NCBI GenBank assembly: GCA_030522415.1
Contig: CM060107.1
Coordinates: 25,362,571 to 25,426,570, forward strand
Reading direction: 5' to 3'
Length of the DNA: 64,000 nucleotides
Source of the DNA: Channallabes apus
Taxonomy: Eukaryota > Chordata > Actinopteri > Siluriformes > Clariidae
The notes beneath the pieces are model-generated. The model was not told the origin of the DNA and made no database searches. It worked only from the letters and a program-made list of their open reading frames with translations. Below are positions 54,671 through 64,000 of the stretch, in pieces. Numbering within the stretch: position 1 is the stretch's first letter; every line of letters starts with the position of its first letter. Position numbers and translations under genes: made by a program.

Positions 54671-57600
54671 GATGGAGGAAGGTAGTAAGAATGTGCGTTT
54701 AGGAACTCTAATTGCTTTGATGGTCGAAGAAGGGGAAGACTGGAAACAAGTGGAAATCCCTCCTCTTGTCACCTCCCAGCCTGCTCCAGCTCCTCCACCA
54801 CCTGCAGCTGCTCCACCCTCCCCAGCACCTGTAGCCCCGCCCTCAAGAGCTGCACCTGCCGTTGGACCGTATGTTTAAAAAAAAAAAAAAAAAATGAATA
54901 ATGCTGTTTTTAATTTCTTGGTCACAATACAATATTTCTACAGTCCTAACAAAAGTTGAAAATTTATCATGCTTCATTCATCATGCTGCTCCATGCTACA
55001 AGATTTGCACATTAATCAGAACAGTACAGATTGGCTTATGTTGGTTGTGGGTCTTTCATGCATCATATCGAAGCTGAGTTTTTTTTTTTTTTTAAACACA
55101 AGACAGTCGACATTTTTCCATATAACAGAGACTGCTGAATTGTAATATTAATCATGTTTAATATTTCCTATTTAAATTTGGGGCAGCCATACATGGGCCA
55201 TGATTAGATCACATTATCAACATTGTGAAGAATTTTTATAAGATGAGATTGCAGTAATAAAGACAGTCATATCAGCTTATTAGTAGCCTTGATTATCTCT
55301 TTAGTGTGGTCTAGGCATCTATGGATCATAGGATGTCTATGGCATCGTTCATAATGAAATTTAGACCTCCTTATATACTGTAAAGGCTTGAGTGTGTAAG
55401 GCGTATTTTACTTTTTAGATAATGTGTCCATCTGTGGATTTCTGCTGTGTTGTAAAATTTTTGTAGTGTCAGTACCAGTGCTAAAATTATACTCTAAAAT
55501 TGGCCTGGGGAATTTGGTATTGAAATTTAGTTGGTATATTTCAAAATTACAGTGTATTTAATACTAATGTTGGGTTGATTTCAAGGTTGTGGAATCACTG
55601 CTGTGGAAAGTTTCACAGAGTTATCCAGTTCCTTTCTTTTTTACTTTGCAGTTTAGTAGACAAATAACTTTAAATATGCCAATCTATGAGCTAGTTAGAG
55701 ACTCAGCTGAAGCCTAGCATTATGACTTTACTGCTAACTGTGGTGTCCGCACTGAAACAGGTCCTGTCATGTTTAGTGACAGTGGTGTATTTCGCTGAGG
55801 ATTTTAATGAGAACAGAACGACAACTTCACTGGGAATAAAGGAGTGTCATTTCCCATACAGACAACTGTGTTCTGTGGTTTTAGGCAGGTTCATTCTGTG
55901 GGTTTGTTTTAATAGGGCTGGAAACAGAAACAAGGAGACTTCCCCAGTATGTTTCTTTTTTAGATGCTTACTAGTACAATAGAATGATTTAAGAGATAAA
56001 GATGTTAATACCACTGATTAATACTACTACTACTTAGAATAATAATATTGATGATGTGTATAGAGTAAGTTTGCTTCTCATTGTGATTCAGTATAAGCTT
56101 CATATGAAGGGATAAAACCTCAGACTAATAAATGACTTTGGCTATATACTCCTTAATAATGGCAGCTACTATTACATTAAACTTAAGAGTGACTCATTTA
56201 ACATGTATAATGGCCCTCGGAGAAGAAAATTTAGTACATACATATGATGGTACAACACAAAAGCATTTTGTTGAATAAAAGGACATCAAAATGTTCAAGT
56301 GATTACCCCTACAGCCACTGTAGCTCTAGCGATAGATCATTAATTTATCATAATTCAGATCAGTATGCTTTTTCCTTTTCTGATGTATGTGTTGATTGAT
56401 TTTGTGTGTGTGTGATTGTGTGTATGTTTGGTTTTCTTCTCAGGTTGAGGTTAAGTCCTGCTGCCAGACATATTTTAGACACCCACGGTTTGGATCCTCA
56501 CCTGGCTACAGCCAGTGGACCAAGAGGGCTCATCACTAAGGAGTGAGTATGAAAACACACAAACATATATGGTCATGCACATACGCTTACATGCAGGAAG
56601 GGGTGTATTAATTCAGTTGTCTTAGTGGGCTTTGTCTCAAAGGAGGTTGAATGTCTACTAGAATGTAGAATGAGAGAGAGAGAATGTGCCTTGGGATCTC
56701 TGTGTTTTTAAAGCATTCTCTCTGCTCCTGGAGGCGAGAAAAAACGCCTGCTACATTGACCAGCATTCTCATTAGCAACATGGGTTACCATGACAACCTT
56801 GTCTCCCTGCTCCTTAAAGAAACAGTAACCATGGTGTGTGTATGGTTGTGTGTTCAAGTACAAAAGAGGCTAAGCAACCATACACACACTGTACAAGATG
56901 AAGTCTGTTTGGGGAAGTAGCTTATTGCAAACAGAGAAGTATAAAAACCACACACTGAATGAGTAACCATTAGTGATTATCAGAATTTCCTACTTCATCA
57001 TCATAATTTTTTCCTCTTTTTGGTGTGGTCATTAAACCATATGTACTAGCTGCTGACATTTACTTAATGCTGGTGTTTAAAACCTTATTTTACAAAAATG
57101 TGATTAAGCTATTATAAAGTGTTAATGTTTTGTTTCTACTAAAAAAAAAAAAAAAACCTTGATGGACTTGCTATGTCTGATATGGTTTCATTACTTTTGG
57201 GTTATTACTGCTATGACATTGGTGTAGATTGTGTTTTAGCATGATTCAAACCATTTTTAAGTCTTATAGTTACTTGCTGATCATTGTATGGAAAGATGGC
57301 ACCCTGTTAAATCACCCCTATAAGTCTGCAAATAGCCATGCTATTGTTTATTATTGTCTCACATGTACTATACAGTGTTTTCCTGGCTTTATCTTCATGA
57401 CCTACCATTTAAGACTAAATAAGTTCCTTCACTGTGTTGTGCAAGTTTATCTGCTAATATTCCCCAGCATGCAGCCTCCCCTCTGAGTCTACAAAGTGGT
57501 ATGACAACATGGCACAGTCCATTTGGATGAGTTCAGACGATTATGTAATATTTTATACAAAGAGGAGGGGCATTGACAAATTTTCACAATTCATATGAAA

Positions 57601-60600
57601 GCTGATAGTAGAATTTGTTAGATCTTTTCAGTTTAACAAAATGAAGCATACGTAAAGCATTTGTTCACAATAGTTCACTGCAGATCTGTGGGATTTCCCA
57701 CAAACCGTGAGGCATGATTTAAAATAACAAGTCTTACAGAGAATCCCAGTGTGGGCAGGGTATGACGCATGTCTTTAAAATGCATACTGGTAGGCTTGTT
57801 GCATGGAAATGCTGCAAACATTAAGGGGACATTTTAAAGGGATTTTAAAATGGGTGTTTAAAAAGGAATTTTCTTGGCTTTAAAAAAAAAACCTTGAAAG
57901 TTGAGTAGATTGTTGTTTAAGCACTAAACCAATTACAAAGTAAGTCCTAAAGTTAATATTACCAAAACGAAAGTGACTCCGCTATTACCCTGCTTAATGT
58001 TTTACAGTGCTGTGAAAAATGATTGGCTGCTTATTTTTGTATATTTGCCTTACTTAAATGATTAAGATAATCAAACAAATTTTTATATTCCACGAAGATA
58101 GACTGAATAAATACCAAAATGCAGTTTTTAAATAATGATTTCATTTATTATTATTATTAAGGGGAAAAGTATAAGTAGTAACTGGTTGTGGCAACTGCAG
58201 TCGAATGATTGTGATAACTGTCAATGAATCATTTACATCGCTGTGGAGGAATTTTGGGCCACTCTTCTTTGCAGAATTGATTTAATTCAGCCACAATAGC
58301 GGGTTTTCTAGAATGAACAGTCTGTTTAAGGTCATGCCACTCCAGTTTTTGCCCAGTCTCTTTCTTATTATTGAATCATGAATACTGACCTTATTTGAGG
58401 CAAATGAGACCTGCAGTTCTTTTAGATGTTGTTCAGGGTTCTTTTATGAGAAGGTTTACCTCTGTTCTAAGTTTTCTCCATTTGTGGATATTGACTCTCA
58501 TTGTTGTTTCCTGGTTCCCATTGGTGTCCCAAAGCCTTAGAAATGGCTTTGTAACTGTTTGCAGACTGATGCATGTCAATTATTTTGTTTCCTCATCTGT
58601 TCTTGATTTTTATTTATTTATTTTATTATATATATTTTTTTAAATAAAGATTGCGGCATAATGTTTTGCTTTTTGAAAGTAGTTGATTCAATCAGACCTG
58701 GGTGTCTCAAGTGAAATTTAGCTTGGCTTTCCAAAAAATGTGTCATTATTTAAAAACAATATTGTATCATCTTTGGGTAATATTAAAATTTGTATCATGA
58801 TCTCAATATTTAAGCGTGACAAATATGTAAAAGAAAAATCAGGAAGGGCACAAATACCTTTTCACAGCACTGTATTTAACCTCATTTACAATTCCATGGT
58901 CATTGTAAATTTAACATGTCCTTTGATTATTGGCATAAAAATAATGTACTTAAGAAAATGTTTTCCTAACAGTTTGACTTGAGAAAAAGTAGTCAATAGG
59001 AAAATGTAGACAAAAGGAGAAATTATGAAACTCCACCCAGGCATTATTGCAAGCTCAGAATCAAACTCTGGCGCTGTGAGAAAGCAGTGCTATTCTGTTG
59101 CTCCGACTATATTAATCTCATTCATTTATGATTACGTTATTGAGCTTCCAAGTAAGCTGTGTGGGTGTAGCATCAGAACATTTCTTACTGTTCCAGGTTA
59201 CGTATCAGGTATTGATCATGCTGGAGCATGTCTATGTGGGCGCACTGATGGCTTGTGTTCTGAAAGAGCGATTAGGTGTGGTACACAGGAACTCGCACTG
59301 CATCATCATCAATTCCCTCTTTATATTTCGTCATTGAGCTTAAGATAGACAAATTCCAAGTCTTTGCCACATGCTTTGAGTCTCACTGAGGGCTTTTCTC
59401 CTATTTGGATTATTGTTGTATGATTATTGTTGTATGTTCAGAGTGTCGGTGGTGTTGTGTATGCAAACGCTTTCTAGAGAAAGTAAGAAAATCTTCCAGA
59501 TGACTTTGATCCCGTCAGCTGAAAGATTCCCATCATCTCCAAACAATGATGGACAATTATATCAACATAGAACAAGCAATGAGAGGGAATAGAGGAAACA
59601 GGAGACTGAATGTTTGTGAATGGAGAGTGTGAGGCCAGCTGGCTGACACTGAAAGGCCTAATGTGTGTAGAGAGAGGGCAAAGTTCACAGTGCACTGGGC
59701 TATAACAAGCTAAGAGGGATCAGAACACCTGATTCCTGTCCATCATGGCCTTATAAAACCAGGTGCTTACTGATCCATGAGCTCCCTGCTTCAACTGCTT
59801 CTCTTTCTCTCTCTCGCTTTCTTACGATCACTCTCAAACATTTCTTTGCATTTGATGTGACCTGAATGCTTTTCTTCCCTTCCATACAGATATGCCATTA
59901 AATACAGGATTCTACTCTACTCAAGTCAGGATAGCTTATGGCAGAAATATGATGGCCCTCTCTGCTGTGAAAGTCCCATGGCTAGCATGTTGTGTTTTAG
60001 ACGAACGTCTCTAAATACCTTGGTACAGATTGCAAAAATGTTGGCCTGAGGAGCAAGCTCTACAGATTGGGTATTAAGTGTAGGAAGAGAAGGTTTGATA
60101 AAATGAGTGATGACGAACTGGAGTAGAACAGTTTTGATTATAATTAATAGCTTACAATAGAACAAATAATCTGGGCCCGGTTTCTCGATAACACATACTA
60201 TTCGCGCCCTAAGTAGACTCTTCAGATATATCTTACGTTAAGTGATAACTTTTCTAAGTGTATTTCTCGAACTGTCTCTTAGGAGTCTTCTTAAGTCGCT
60301 GCCACTTACGTCCGACGTTACGCGGCGCTGTCTACAGTGAAGGTCCAGAATTAGCAGACATCGGTGGCTCAGGAATCGATTTTTCACTCCTTTTGCATGA
60401 CAGTGTTAAGAAAGATGGCACTTTCTATACAAATTAAACATTGCACTAAATTCTTTTAATAGCGTTTATTTCGACATGGGTTAACTTAACAATAATATGC
60501 CATAACAGACAAATATATGAATTAATTAATTAATATCGCAAATTTTTTCATGTAACATGTGGCCGTGAAACGAACCGGGTATCCAATCATAGTTGATGGA

Positions 60601-63600
60601 CAAACAGCTGATAACACTTCAGAAGCTTCAGAAACAATGTGAAACATGTCAGTTGTTGGGGTTGTATAGCGCACTTATGGAATGAATACGATGAGATGAC
60701 AGAGTGGAGGTTTAATACTATCCCTATCTCACACGCGGGGCCATAAGTGCGGTTCATTATGATTCGGCGCGAGTTTTGGTGCTGTTATTACGTTTCCATT
60801 TTACCACGCAAAAAAAATAAACATGTTTAACATGCGGAAGCTCGCGGACCTTGCAGATCTTCGCGGACCGTCGGGCGGCCACTCGAGGCGGATCACAGTG
60901 TCTAATACCCCTCTCTCACCTGTGTGGTGCCTAATACCCCTCTCTCACCTGTGTGGTGCCTAATACCCCTCTCTCACCTGTGTGGTGCCTAATACCCCTC
61001 TCTCACCTGTGTGGTGCCTAATACCCCTCTCTCACCTGTGTGGCCGGACTCATCTCCGTGAGCTGCCGCGATTGCCCACGACGTTCCTTTAACGTTCCGC
61101 GAAGTTCTGCAAAGTCTGCAAGCTTCCGCGAGGACCAGCAAAAATTAAACGTTGAATTTATCACGCGGAAAGATGGAAACGTAATCACAGCGCAAAAACT
61201 CGGGGTGAATCATGATCAAGCCTACGGCCACAGCGCGAGACCGCGCATGCAGGTGAGATAGGGGTATAACACACCGCATCTCACAGCGAGTCAAACTGCA
61301 TAAGTGAATACTGTAGGGGTATTAAACATTACAATCACCCAGAAACATGAATGGATGCGGGGTTTGAAAACTCCCATTTTCTCATTTAACTAAATCAAAT
61401 TTCATAAAAATAAAACGTGTCAAAAGAAAAACCCATAAAGTCATGGATAATGGCTAATGATCAATGAAACATATTTTAAACAAAAAGCAGCGAGCAGCTG
61501 GACATCGGGACGGGGAGTGTACAGTACAGTAAGTACGACGCGTTGGCCTGGCACGCGCAGGTCTGAGCAGCTCAAGAAGCTCCATAATCTGTTGCCTTGG
61601 AAGGAGAAACTTTTATTTAAATATATTTATTAATAATGACCACGGGGAAAATATGAAAAGGGCTGAAGTTTTGTCTAAAGGAAAAATGTACATGACCCAC
61701 ACAGCTCCACGGATCGCGCCGTCTTCAGTTTAACACAACACCACGCTGTATCGCTGCCAAATTGTTCGCCACCTGTTTAATATTAATAGTGATTGCCAAT
61801 TTTAATGCGTTAGTCACATTGTGAAATAGGCTAATTAAAAGTCACTCTATTAGTTCTGATATCAAATAAAATAAAATTCTTAAACAGGTCTACAGTATAT
61901 TCCATCATTAATACGACTTTGATAATGTGCCATAATGTGTTTGCATACACCGCTAATTTATAAAGACCGCTGGTCAGTGGCGGCGACTAGCGTCTTGAGC
62001 TGAAACTACGCTAAGTATGAGTTAAGGTTGGTCCAGACCAACCTTACGAACGTGTGACTTAGCTAAGAGATACTTAGCGTAAGAACATTTCGGGAAATGC
62101 GCCATAAAGTTAAGAGAGAGGTTAAGGTACGACTTAAGAACTACTTAGCGATAAGAAGCTTTCGAGAAACCGGGCCCTGGTAAATTAATTTTTTGATTTT
62201 ATACAGCTTTATGGCTAATTGTTTACTGAACAATGATAAAAACATTTTTTATTTTTTTTGCCAGTAATAAAAAAAAAAAATGCTTTATTTGGAATATATT
62301 AATGCTGATGTTGATGATATAAAAGCAGTATTATGCACTGTAAGCAGTAAATTGACATTAGAAAAACTCAATGCAGTCACTAAGGGTTGATTAATCTTAG
62401 TGTGCAAATTTTCTTGCGCGTGCACACATTTAAAAAAAAACAAAAAAATTTATTGTTAATGTTCAGTTAATTAACTCAATTTGTGTATGTTTGTTTGTAT
62501 ATGTGCAAAACAACTCTGTCCACTTTTCTGATTTACATAATGACAGCTACTGTACAAGTTCACCAGCTTCTAACAAATGCAGGTCATCTTCTTAACATCT
62601 TCTAAAGCCCTCTGAACTGAGAAATTATTTCCTCTCATTTGTTAAATAACATGTTAAAAATTTGTATATTATCATTAATCTTAAATTATGTGGTGTGCTC
62701 ACTGTTCAAATTCAAATTTATTCAAATTTTATTTGTCACATACACTGTCATACACAGTACGATATGCAGTGAAATGCTTAGACAACTGCTCGTGACCTTA
62801 AAATAAAAGACTATGAATTGGAATAGGAAATAAATATGAAAAATAAAATAGAGGGTGAATTTAACTAGGAAAGAATAAAATAAAAATATAAAAATTAAAG
62901 TTAAGATAAAATAACTGTATAACAATACACAATATAGAAAATAGAAAATATATGAAGAATATATGAACAGTAAGAGTAGCTGTACGAGTAGGAAAAGTAT
63001 GGCAATGTCCAGGGTTGTGCAGTCCACATGTTTAAAGTGTCTTGTGCAGTGCGAATATGCTTAAAGTGATCTATTTAAAGTGACTTGTGATCGTGATTTG
63101 AGTGGTTTGATGACCCTCAGTTTGTGATGATGATCTGTGAATAAGGTGTTGCTATAGAAAACCTATTCTAGACGGAATAAAGTATTAGAATAAGAATATT
63201 TAATATAAGCTTGTGATTGGAATTATAATCAGAAGTGCTGACTTCACAGATCTCACAACTCGTTTTATGAGGCTAATTATTGTATTTAAAAAAAAAAAAA
63301 ACCCTCACTTTCTTTAATCATAGATCAATCTACAGGCTTTATTTAGGCTCTTCACGTTTTAATTTCTATCAGTGATTTCTGAGTTCCACAAATGATACAA
63401 CGCTGGTATTACTTAGTTTCAGAATATAATAATTATATTACTAAAAATTACAGTTTTCTTGATCTGATTGTGTTGACTTAACTGCTTGCATTGTGTTGAA
63501 TTATGGTATGCGCATGTGTGATGGTGGGTGATGGAAATTTTAGTTGTTTCCTCTATCTAACTAATATTTTCTTCCTGTCTATTACAAGTTCCTAATGTAA

Positions 63601-64000
63601 AAGCATTCCCTGGTTTACATATGTACATATATACTATATTATTGGAGTAGAAGTGTTTACTTGGTCTATCATGGCACTGACAAAGAATTTTTAAACAATG
63701 CCTTGTTCTCATTATTTGGGAGTAGAGACAATACATAAACAAAAGTAAGTGAAAAATATTTAATGCAAATAGATAAGTATAACTATTTATTTAATATTAT
63801 TTAAATAGTTCGCTGCTCTTAAGTAAGCATGGATCATCCTGAGATATTTCTGTTTCCTACATCACTCCTCTTCTAAATTTGCCATTTTAGTGCCTATGGA
63901 AATGCTACTGCTGAGCCAGGCCCTGCCAGACAGCAGAACACACAACCTAGGGAAGAGTGCCTGCTTATAGGTTTCAAAGGGGGGGGGGACTCACATGGGC
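38619..64000 (+). CDS. pdhx: Pyruvate dehydrogenase complex component X (E3BP), 5' part of gene
   Basis: Structural subunit of the mitochondrial pyruvate dehydrogenase complex; anchors dihydrolipoamide dehydrogenase (E3) to the E2 core. Supported coding exons: 38619-38745, 41115-41198, 46386-46486, 54672-54868, 56444-56542, joining in frame for 608 nt. Residues 1-42 are a basic/hydrophobic mitochondrial leader; about 44-125 the lipoyl domain ([20 protein letters not shown]), with the lipoylated lysine K87 in IETDKAVV; then an Ala/Pro hinge ([18 protein letters not shown]); then the peripheral-subunit-binding domain ([20 protein letters not shown] ... GPRGLITKE). E2 (DLAT) was considered, but a single lipoyl domain and the ITKE block fit PDHX. 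The C-terminal acyltransferase-like domain lies beyond the window. Confidence 0.92.
38746..41114 (+). other. pdhx: pdhx intron 1
   Basis: 2369 bp. Contains a T-run (39155-39176), a repeat block shared with 6222-6385 (39510-39680), an (AT)n run with ATCT steps (about 39921-40007) and (GT)n (40532-40560). No gene seen. Confidence 0.8.
39510..39680 (+). repeat. Unclassified repeat shared with 6222-6385
   Basis: Shared order of blocks: GCAGTCC, CTGAAAATAAG, AAACTTC, CGATTCCTAG(T/G)AGTGATTCT, GCTTAGTAAATA. Possibly a MITE end; no full element delimited. Confidence 0.55.
41115..41198 (+). CDS. pdhx: pdhx exon 2, lipoyl domain start
   Basis: Acceptor GTCCTGCAG, donor GAAG|GTGAGA. 84 nt encoding [18 protein letters not shown] and NIVKWLKKE. 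Phase 1 at both ends. Confidence 0.95.
41624..42314 (-). mobile_element. Degenerate Tc1-like element (family 3), internally deleted
   Basis: Left end TTCACTCTCTGGCCACTATT, right end (inverted) CACTCACCGGCCATAAC, with TA just outside (41622-41623 and 42315-42316). The minus strand keeps the transposase N-terminal region: GACTTTGAACATGGCATGGT, CTGCTGCTCACTG antisense and the HTH-type [17 protein letters not shown]. The catalytic DDE half is deleted (about 690 bp remain). Confidence 0.75.
42965..44657 (-). mobile_element. L2-like LINE, 5'-truncated
   Basis: Minus-strand non-LTR retrotransposon whose 3' end is the TTCAA repeat at 42968-42982 followed by TATAGCGCTTTTAACAATTG. It holds the C-terminal coding end (43982-44657) and about 1 kb of 3' UTR with a GA-rich stretch (43610-43690). 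The 5' break at about 44657 is abrupt, as expected of incomplete target-primed reverse transcription. The same 3' tail occurs at 7780-7850 and 36425-36475. Confidence 0.8.
43982..44657 (-). pseudogene. LINE ORF2 C-terminal fragment
   Basis: Open, uninterrupted frame of about 225 codons from the truncation point to TAG 43982-43984. Blocks: [99 protein letters not shown]. This is the region after the RT catalytic core in L2/CR1-group elements. No RT motifs or endonuclease remain. Lack of stops suggests a fairly recent insertion. Confidence 0.82.
46386..46486 (+). CDS. pdhx: pdhx exon 3, lipoyl-lysine exon
   Basis: Acceptor GTGAGCAG, donor ATCCTG|GTGAGT. Encodes [20 protein letters not shown] then [14 protein letters not shown]87 in DKA is the lipoylation site. 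Confidence 0.95.
47235..47795 (-). mobile_element. Tc1-like family 2 fragment
   Basis: Antisense transposase wording GAGCCTAGACCTGACCAACT, CCAGATCATGATGCTGCC, TTGGGCACTTGGCA and AATGATGCGTTGGATAG, matching the relic at 22869-23921. Terminal repeats not found; heavily mutated. Confidence 0.65.
49452..49774 (+). repeat. V-SINE, young copy in pdhx intron 3
   Basis: Head GGCGGCTTGGTGGTGTAGTG, centre GGAGTTTGCATGTTCTCCCC, tail AAAGCGGTATAGAAGATGAG. Direct repeat TGATTTTATATA on both sides (49440-49451 and 49775-49786) marks the target duplication. Confidence 0.87.
50788..51005 (+). repeat. tRNA-Gly-derived SINE, better-preserved copy
   Basis: Head GGGCACTGGTGGCTCAGTGG with box B GGTTTGATTCC and extended acceptor CCAGTGCCC. 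The body has TGGTCCCAAGCACG and GCCCCGCTGTGGCAACCCC and ends GGGAGCAGCTGAAAGACC. Flanks CTAAAAGCAT and CTAAAACCAT are a probable target duplication. Confidence 0.8.
53040..53335. mobile_element. Tc1-like family 4 fragment
   Basis: Contains CAAAGGTGTTCAGGGGGTTT with GTCAGGGCTTCATG (antisense transposase wording common to Tc1-like elements) and the end GTGTCCACATACTTTTGG, a typical Tc1-family terminus. Partial, decayed. Confidence 0.5.
54614..54671 (+). repeat. (CT)n(CA)n microsatellite forming the exon 4 splice acceptor
   Basis: 43 bp of TC repeats (54614-54656) run directly into CA repeats, and the final CACAG (AG 54670-54671) is the 3' splice site of pdhx exon 4. The polypyrimidine tract is therefore the microsatellite itself. 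Confidence 0.93.
54672..54868 (+). CDS. pdhx: pdhx exon 4, end of lipoyl domain and hinge
   Basis: Encodes [20 protein letters not shown] and [10 protein letters not shown] (lipoyl domain end), then the Ala/Pro hinge. Donor GGACC|GTATGT; two bases carry into the next exon. Confidence 0.94.
54869..56443 (+). other. pdhx: pdhx intron 4
   Basis: 1575 bp, AT-rich, begins with an A-run (54877-54893). No repeats or genes recognised. Confidence 0.8.
56444..56542 (+). CDS. pdhx: pdhx exon 5, peripheral-subunit-binding domain
   Basis: Acceptor TTTTCTTCTCAG, donor AAGGA|GTGAGT. Encodes [20 protein letters not shown] and [12 protein letters not shown], the E3-binding domain, cut just before the expected acidic-Ala continuation. 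Confidence 0.95.
58005..58872 (-). mobile_element. Tc1-like element (family 5), internally deleted
   Basis: Ends CAGTGCTGTGAAAAATGATT and, inverted, CAGTGCTGTGAAAAGGTATT, with TA at 58003-58004 and 58873-58874. Antisense transposase wording is kept for the N-terminal part (GAGGAATTTTGGGCCACTCT, CCCAAAGCCTTAGAAATGGC, CTCATCTGTTCTTGA). The central catalytic part is missing, leaving 868 bp. Confidence 0.82.
60706..61325. repeat. Nested foldback structure with tandem-repeat core
   Basis: Left arm 60706-60895 and right arm 61045-61325 are reverse complements in long blocks: TTTAATAC at both outer ends, CCCTATCTCAC, ATTACGTTTCCAT, GCGGAAGCT. The right arm is about 50-90 bp longer. The core is five 29-bp repeats. 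Resembles a foldback-type element with long inverted repeats. Confidence 0.65.
60903..61043 (+). repeat. 29-bp tandem repeat, five units
   Basis: Unit TAATACCCCTCTCTCACCTG plus TGTGGTGCC, repeating at 60903, 60932, 60961, 60990 and 61019. Units are essentially identical; the last ends CTGTGTGG before diverging. The unit start resembles the arm sequence TATACCCCTATCTCACCTG (minus strand near 61250-61270). Confidence 0.95.
62703..62800 (-). repeat. LINE-tail-like repeat
   Basis: TTCAAATTCAAATTTATTCA, then TTTTATTTGTCACATACACT and GCAGTGAAATGCTT, a motif common to the 3' ends of a fish LINE group. The remainder to about 63180 is AT-rich and may belong to it. Confidence 0.5.
63891..64000 (+). 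CDS. pdhx: Doubtful pdhx exon 6 start
   Basis: Acceptor TTTGCCATTTTAG at 63890. The phase-2 join gives GA|T GCC, restoring the Asp-Ala expected after ITKE, and the frame stays open to the window end ([20 protein letters not shown]...). Beyond Asp-Ala it does not resemble PDHX, so the real exon 6 may lie outside the window. Confidence 0.2.

Larger units (their letters stand above)
46487..54671 (+). other. pdhx: pdhx intron 3
   Basis: 8185 bp. Contains a Tc1-like family 2 fragment (47235-47795), a young V-SINE (49452-49774), a tRNA-Gly SINE (50788-51005), a Tc1-like family 4 fragment (about 53040-53335), several T-runs, and ends in the (CT)n(CA)n acceptor. No other gene recognised. Confidence 0.8.
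60173..62177. mobile_element. 2.0-kb TIR element, GGGCCCGGTTTCTCGA ends
   Basis: Left end GGGCCCGGTTTCTCGATAAC, right end inverted GGGCCCGGTTTCTCGAAAGC. Subterminal CTTAAGTCG, TCTTA and CGTAAG motifs recur on both sides (60210-60320 and 62030-62170). Markedly richer in GC/CpG than flanking DNA. No transposase frame. Target duplication not clear. Superfamily unassigned (Harbinger- or hAT-type non-autonomous are options). Encloses the foldback structure at 60706-61325. Confidence 0.7.
56543..63890 (+). other. pdhx: pdhx intron 5 (at least)
   Basis: At least 7.3 kb. Contains an internally deleted Tc1-like element (58005-58872), the GC-rich TIR element (60173-62177) and a LINE-tail-like repeat (62703-62800). 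No PDHX-like exon recognised between 56543 and 63890. Confidence 0.6.

Noticed and set aside
59888..59990. Acceptor TTCCATACAG as pdhx exon 6
   Set aside because: Phase-correct translation ([12 protein letters not shown]...) has no resemblance to the PDHX linker after ITKE.
60903..61043. CRISPR-like array of 29-bp repeats
   Set aside because: Units are directly adjacent with no spacers, in a vertebrate intron; it is a minisatellite.
61040..61261. 73-codon frame in the foldback arm
   Set aside because: Lies across an inverted-repeat arm and tandem repeat; composition reflects CpG-rich repeat, no domain recognised.

Overview
The window is vertebrate nuclear DNA from a ray-finned fish. It has split genes with GT-AG introns, very many dinucleotide microsatellites, V-SINE-type tRNA-derived SINEs, RTE/Rex3-like and L2-like LINEs, several Tc1-like families, and a chromodomain Gypsy (Tf1/sushi type). 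The SINE and LINE-tail repertoire looks most like a catfish (Siluriformes); that is inference from memory of repeat families, not a database result. No bacterial operons, CRISPR arrays or rRNA genes are present.

Two host protein genes are recognisable, both on the + strand. ehf (ETS homologous factor, epithelial ETS transcription factor) has eight coding exons from 18053 to 22337. They join in frame to 292 residues: Pointed domain, acidic/proline linker, C-terminal ETS domain. pdhx (E3-binding protein, component X of the pyruvate dehydrogenase complex) begins at 38619 and runs off the right edge. Five coding exons are supported: mitochondrial leader, lipoyl domain, alanine/proline hinge and the peripheral-subunit-binding domain. 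The catalytic-like C-terminal domain lies outside the window. The ehf-to-pdhx order and orientation match human 11p13. apip, which sits head-to-head with PDHX in mammals, is not visible between them.

The rest is mostly transposon-built. 1-6221: an RTE/Rex3-like LINE relic with a decayed Tc1-like element beside it, a ~970-bp A/T-tract inverted repeat, a tRNA-Gly-like SINE head, and a scrambled Gypsy remnant with a complete 3' LTR. 8436-10034: a second copy of the same Tc1-like element with a nearly uninterrupted DD34E transposase. 10035-18000: intergenic, microsatellite-rich. 26575-36128: a nest containing two inverted composite repeats, a non-autonomous hAT-like element with an 8-bp target duplication, a Tigger/pogo-like element, and inside the latter a complete, apparently very young Gypsy (30245-35864). 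That Gypsy has identical 640-bp LTRs, a 5-bp target duplication and an uninterrupted 1474-codon Gag-Pol frame. pdhx introns carry an L2-like LINE, SINEs, at least four degenerate Tc1-like relics and a 2-kb GC-rich terminal-inverted-repeat element enclosing a foldback structure.

The most interesting signal is in the two Gypsy elements. In both, the 9-10 nt just after the 5' LTR are complementary to LTR sequence lying 30-31 bp downstream of the LTR TATA box, i.e. to the predicted 5' end of the element's own RNA. This is the arrangement expected for Tf1/sushi-type self-primed reverse transcription, and it appears independently in two unrelated LTR sequences. A second notable point is that the 3' splice site of pdhx exon 4 is built entirely from a (CT)n(CA)n microsatellite.
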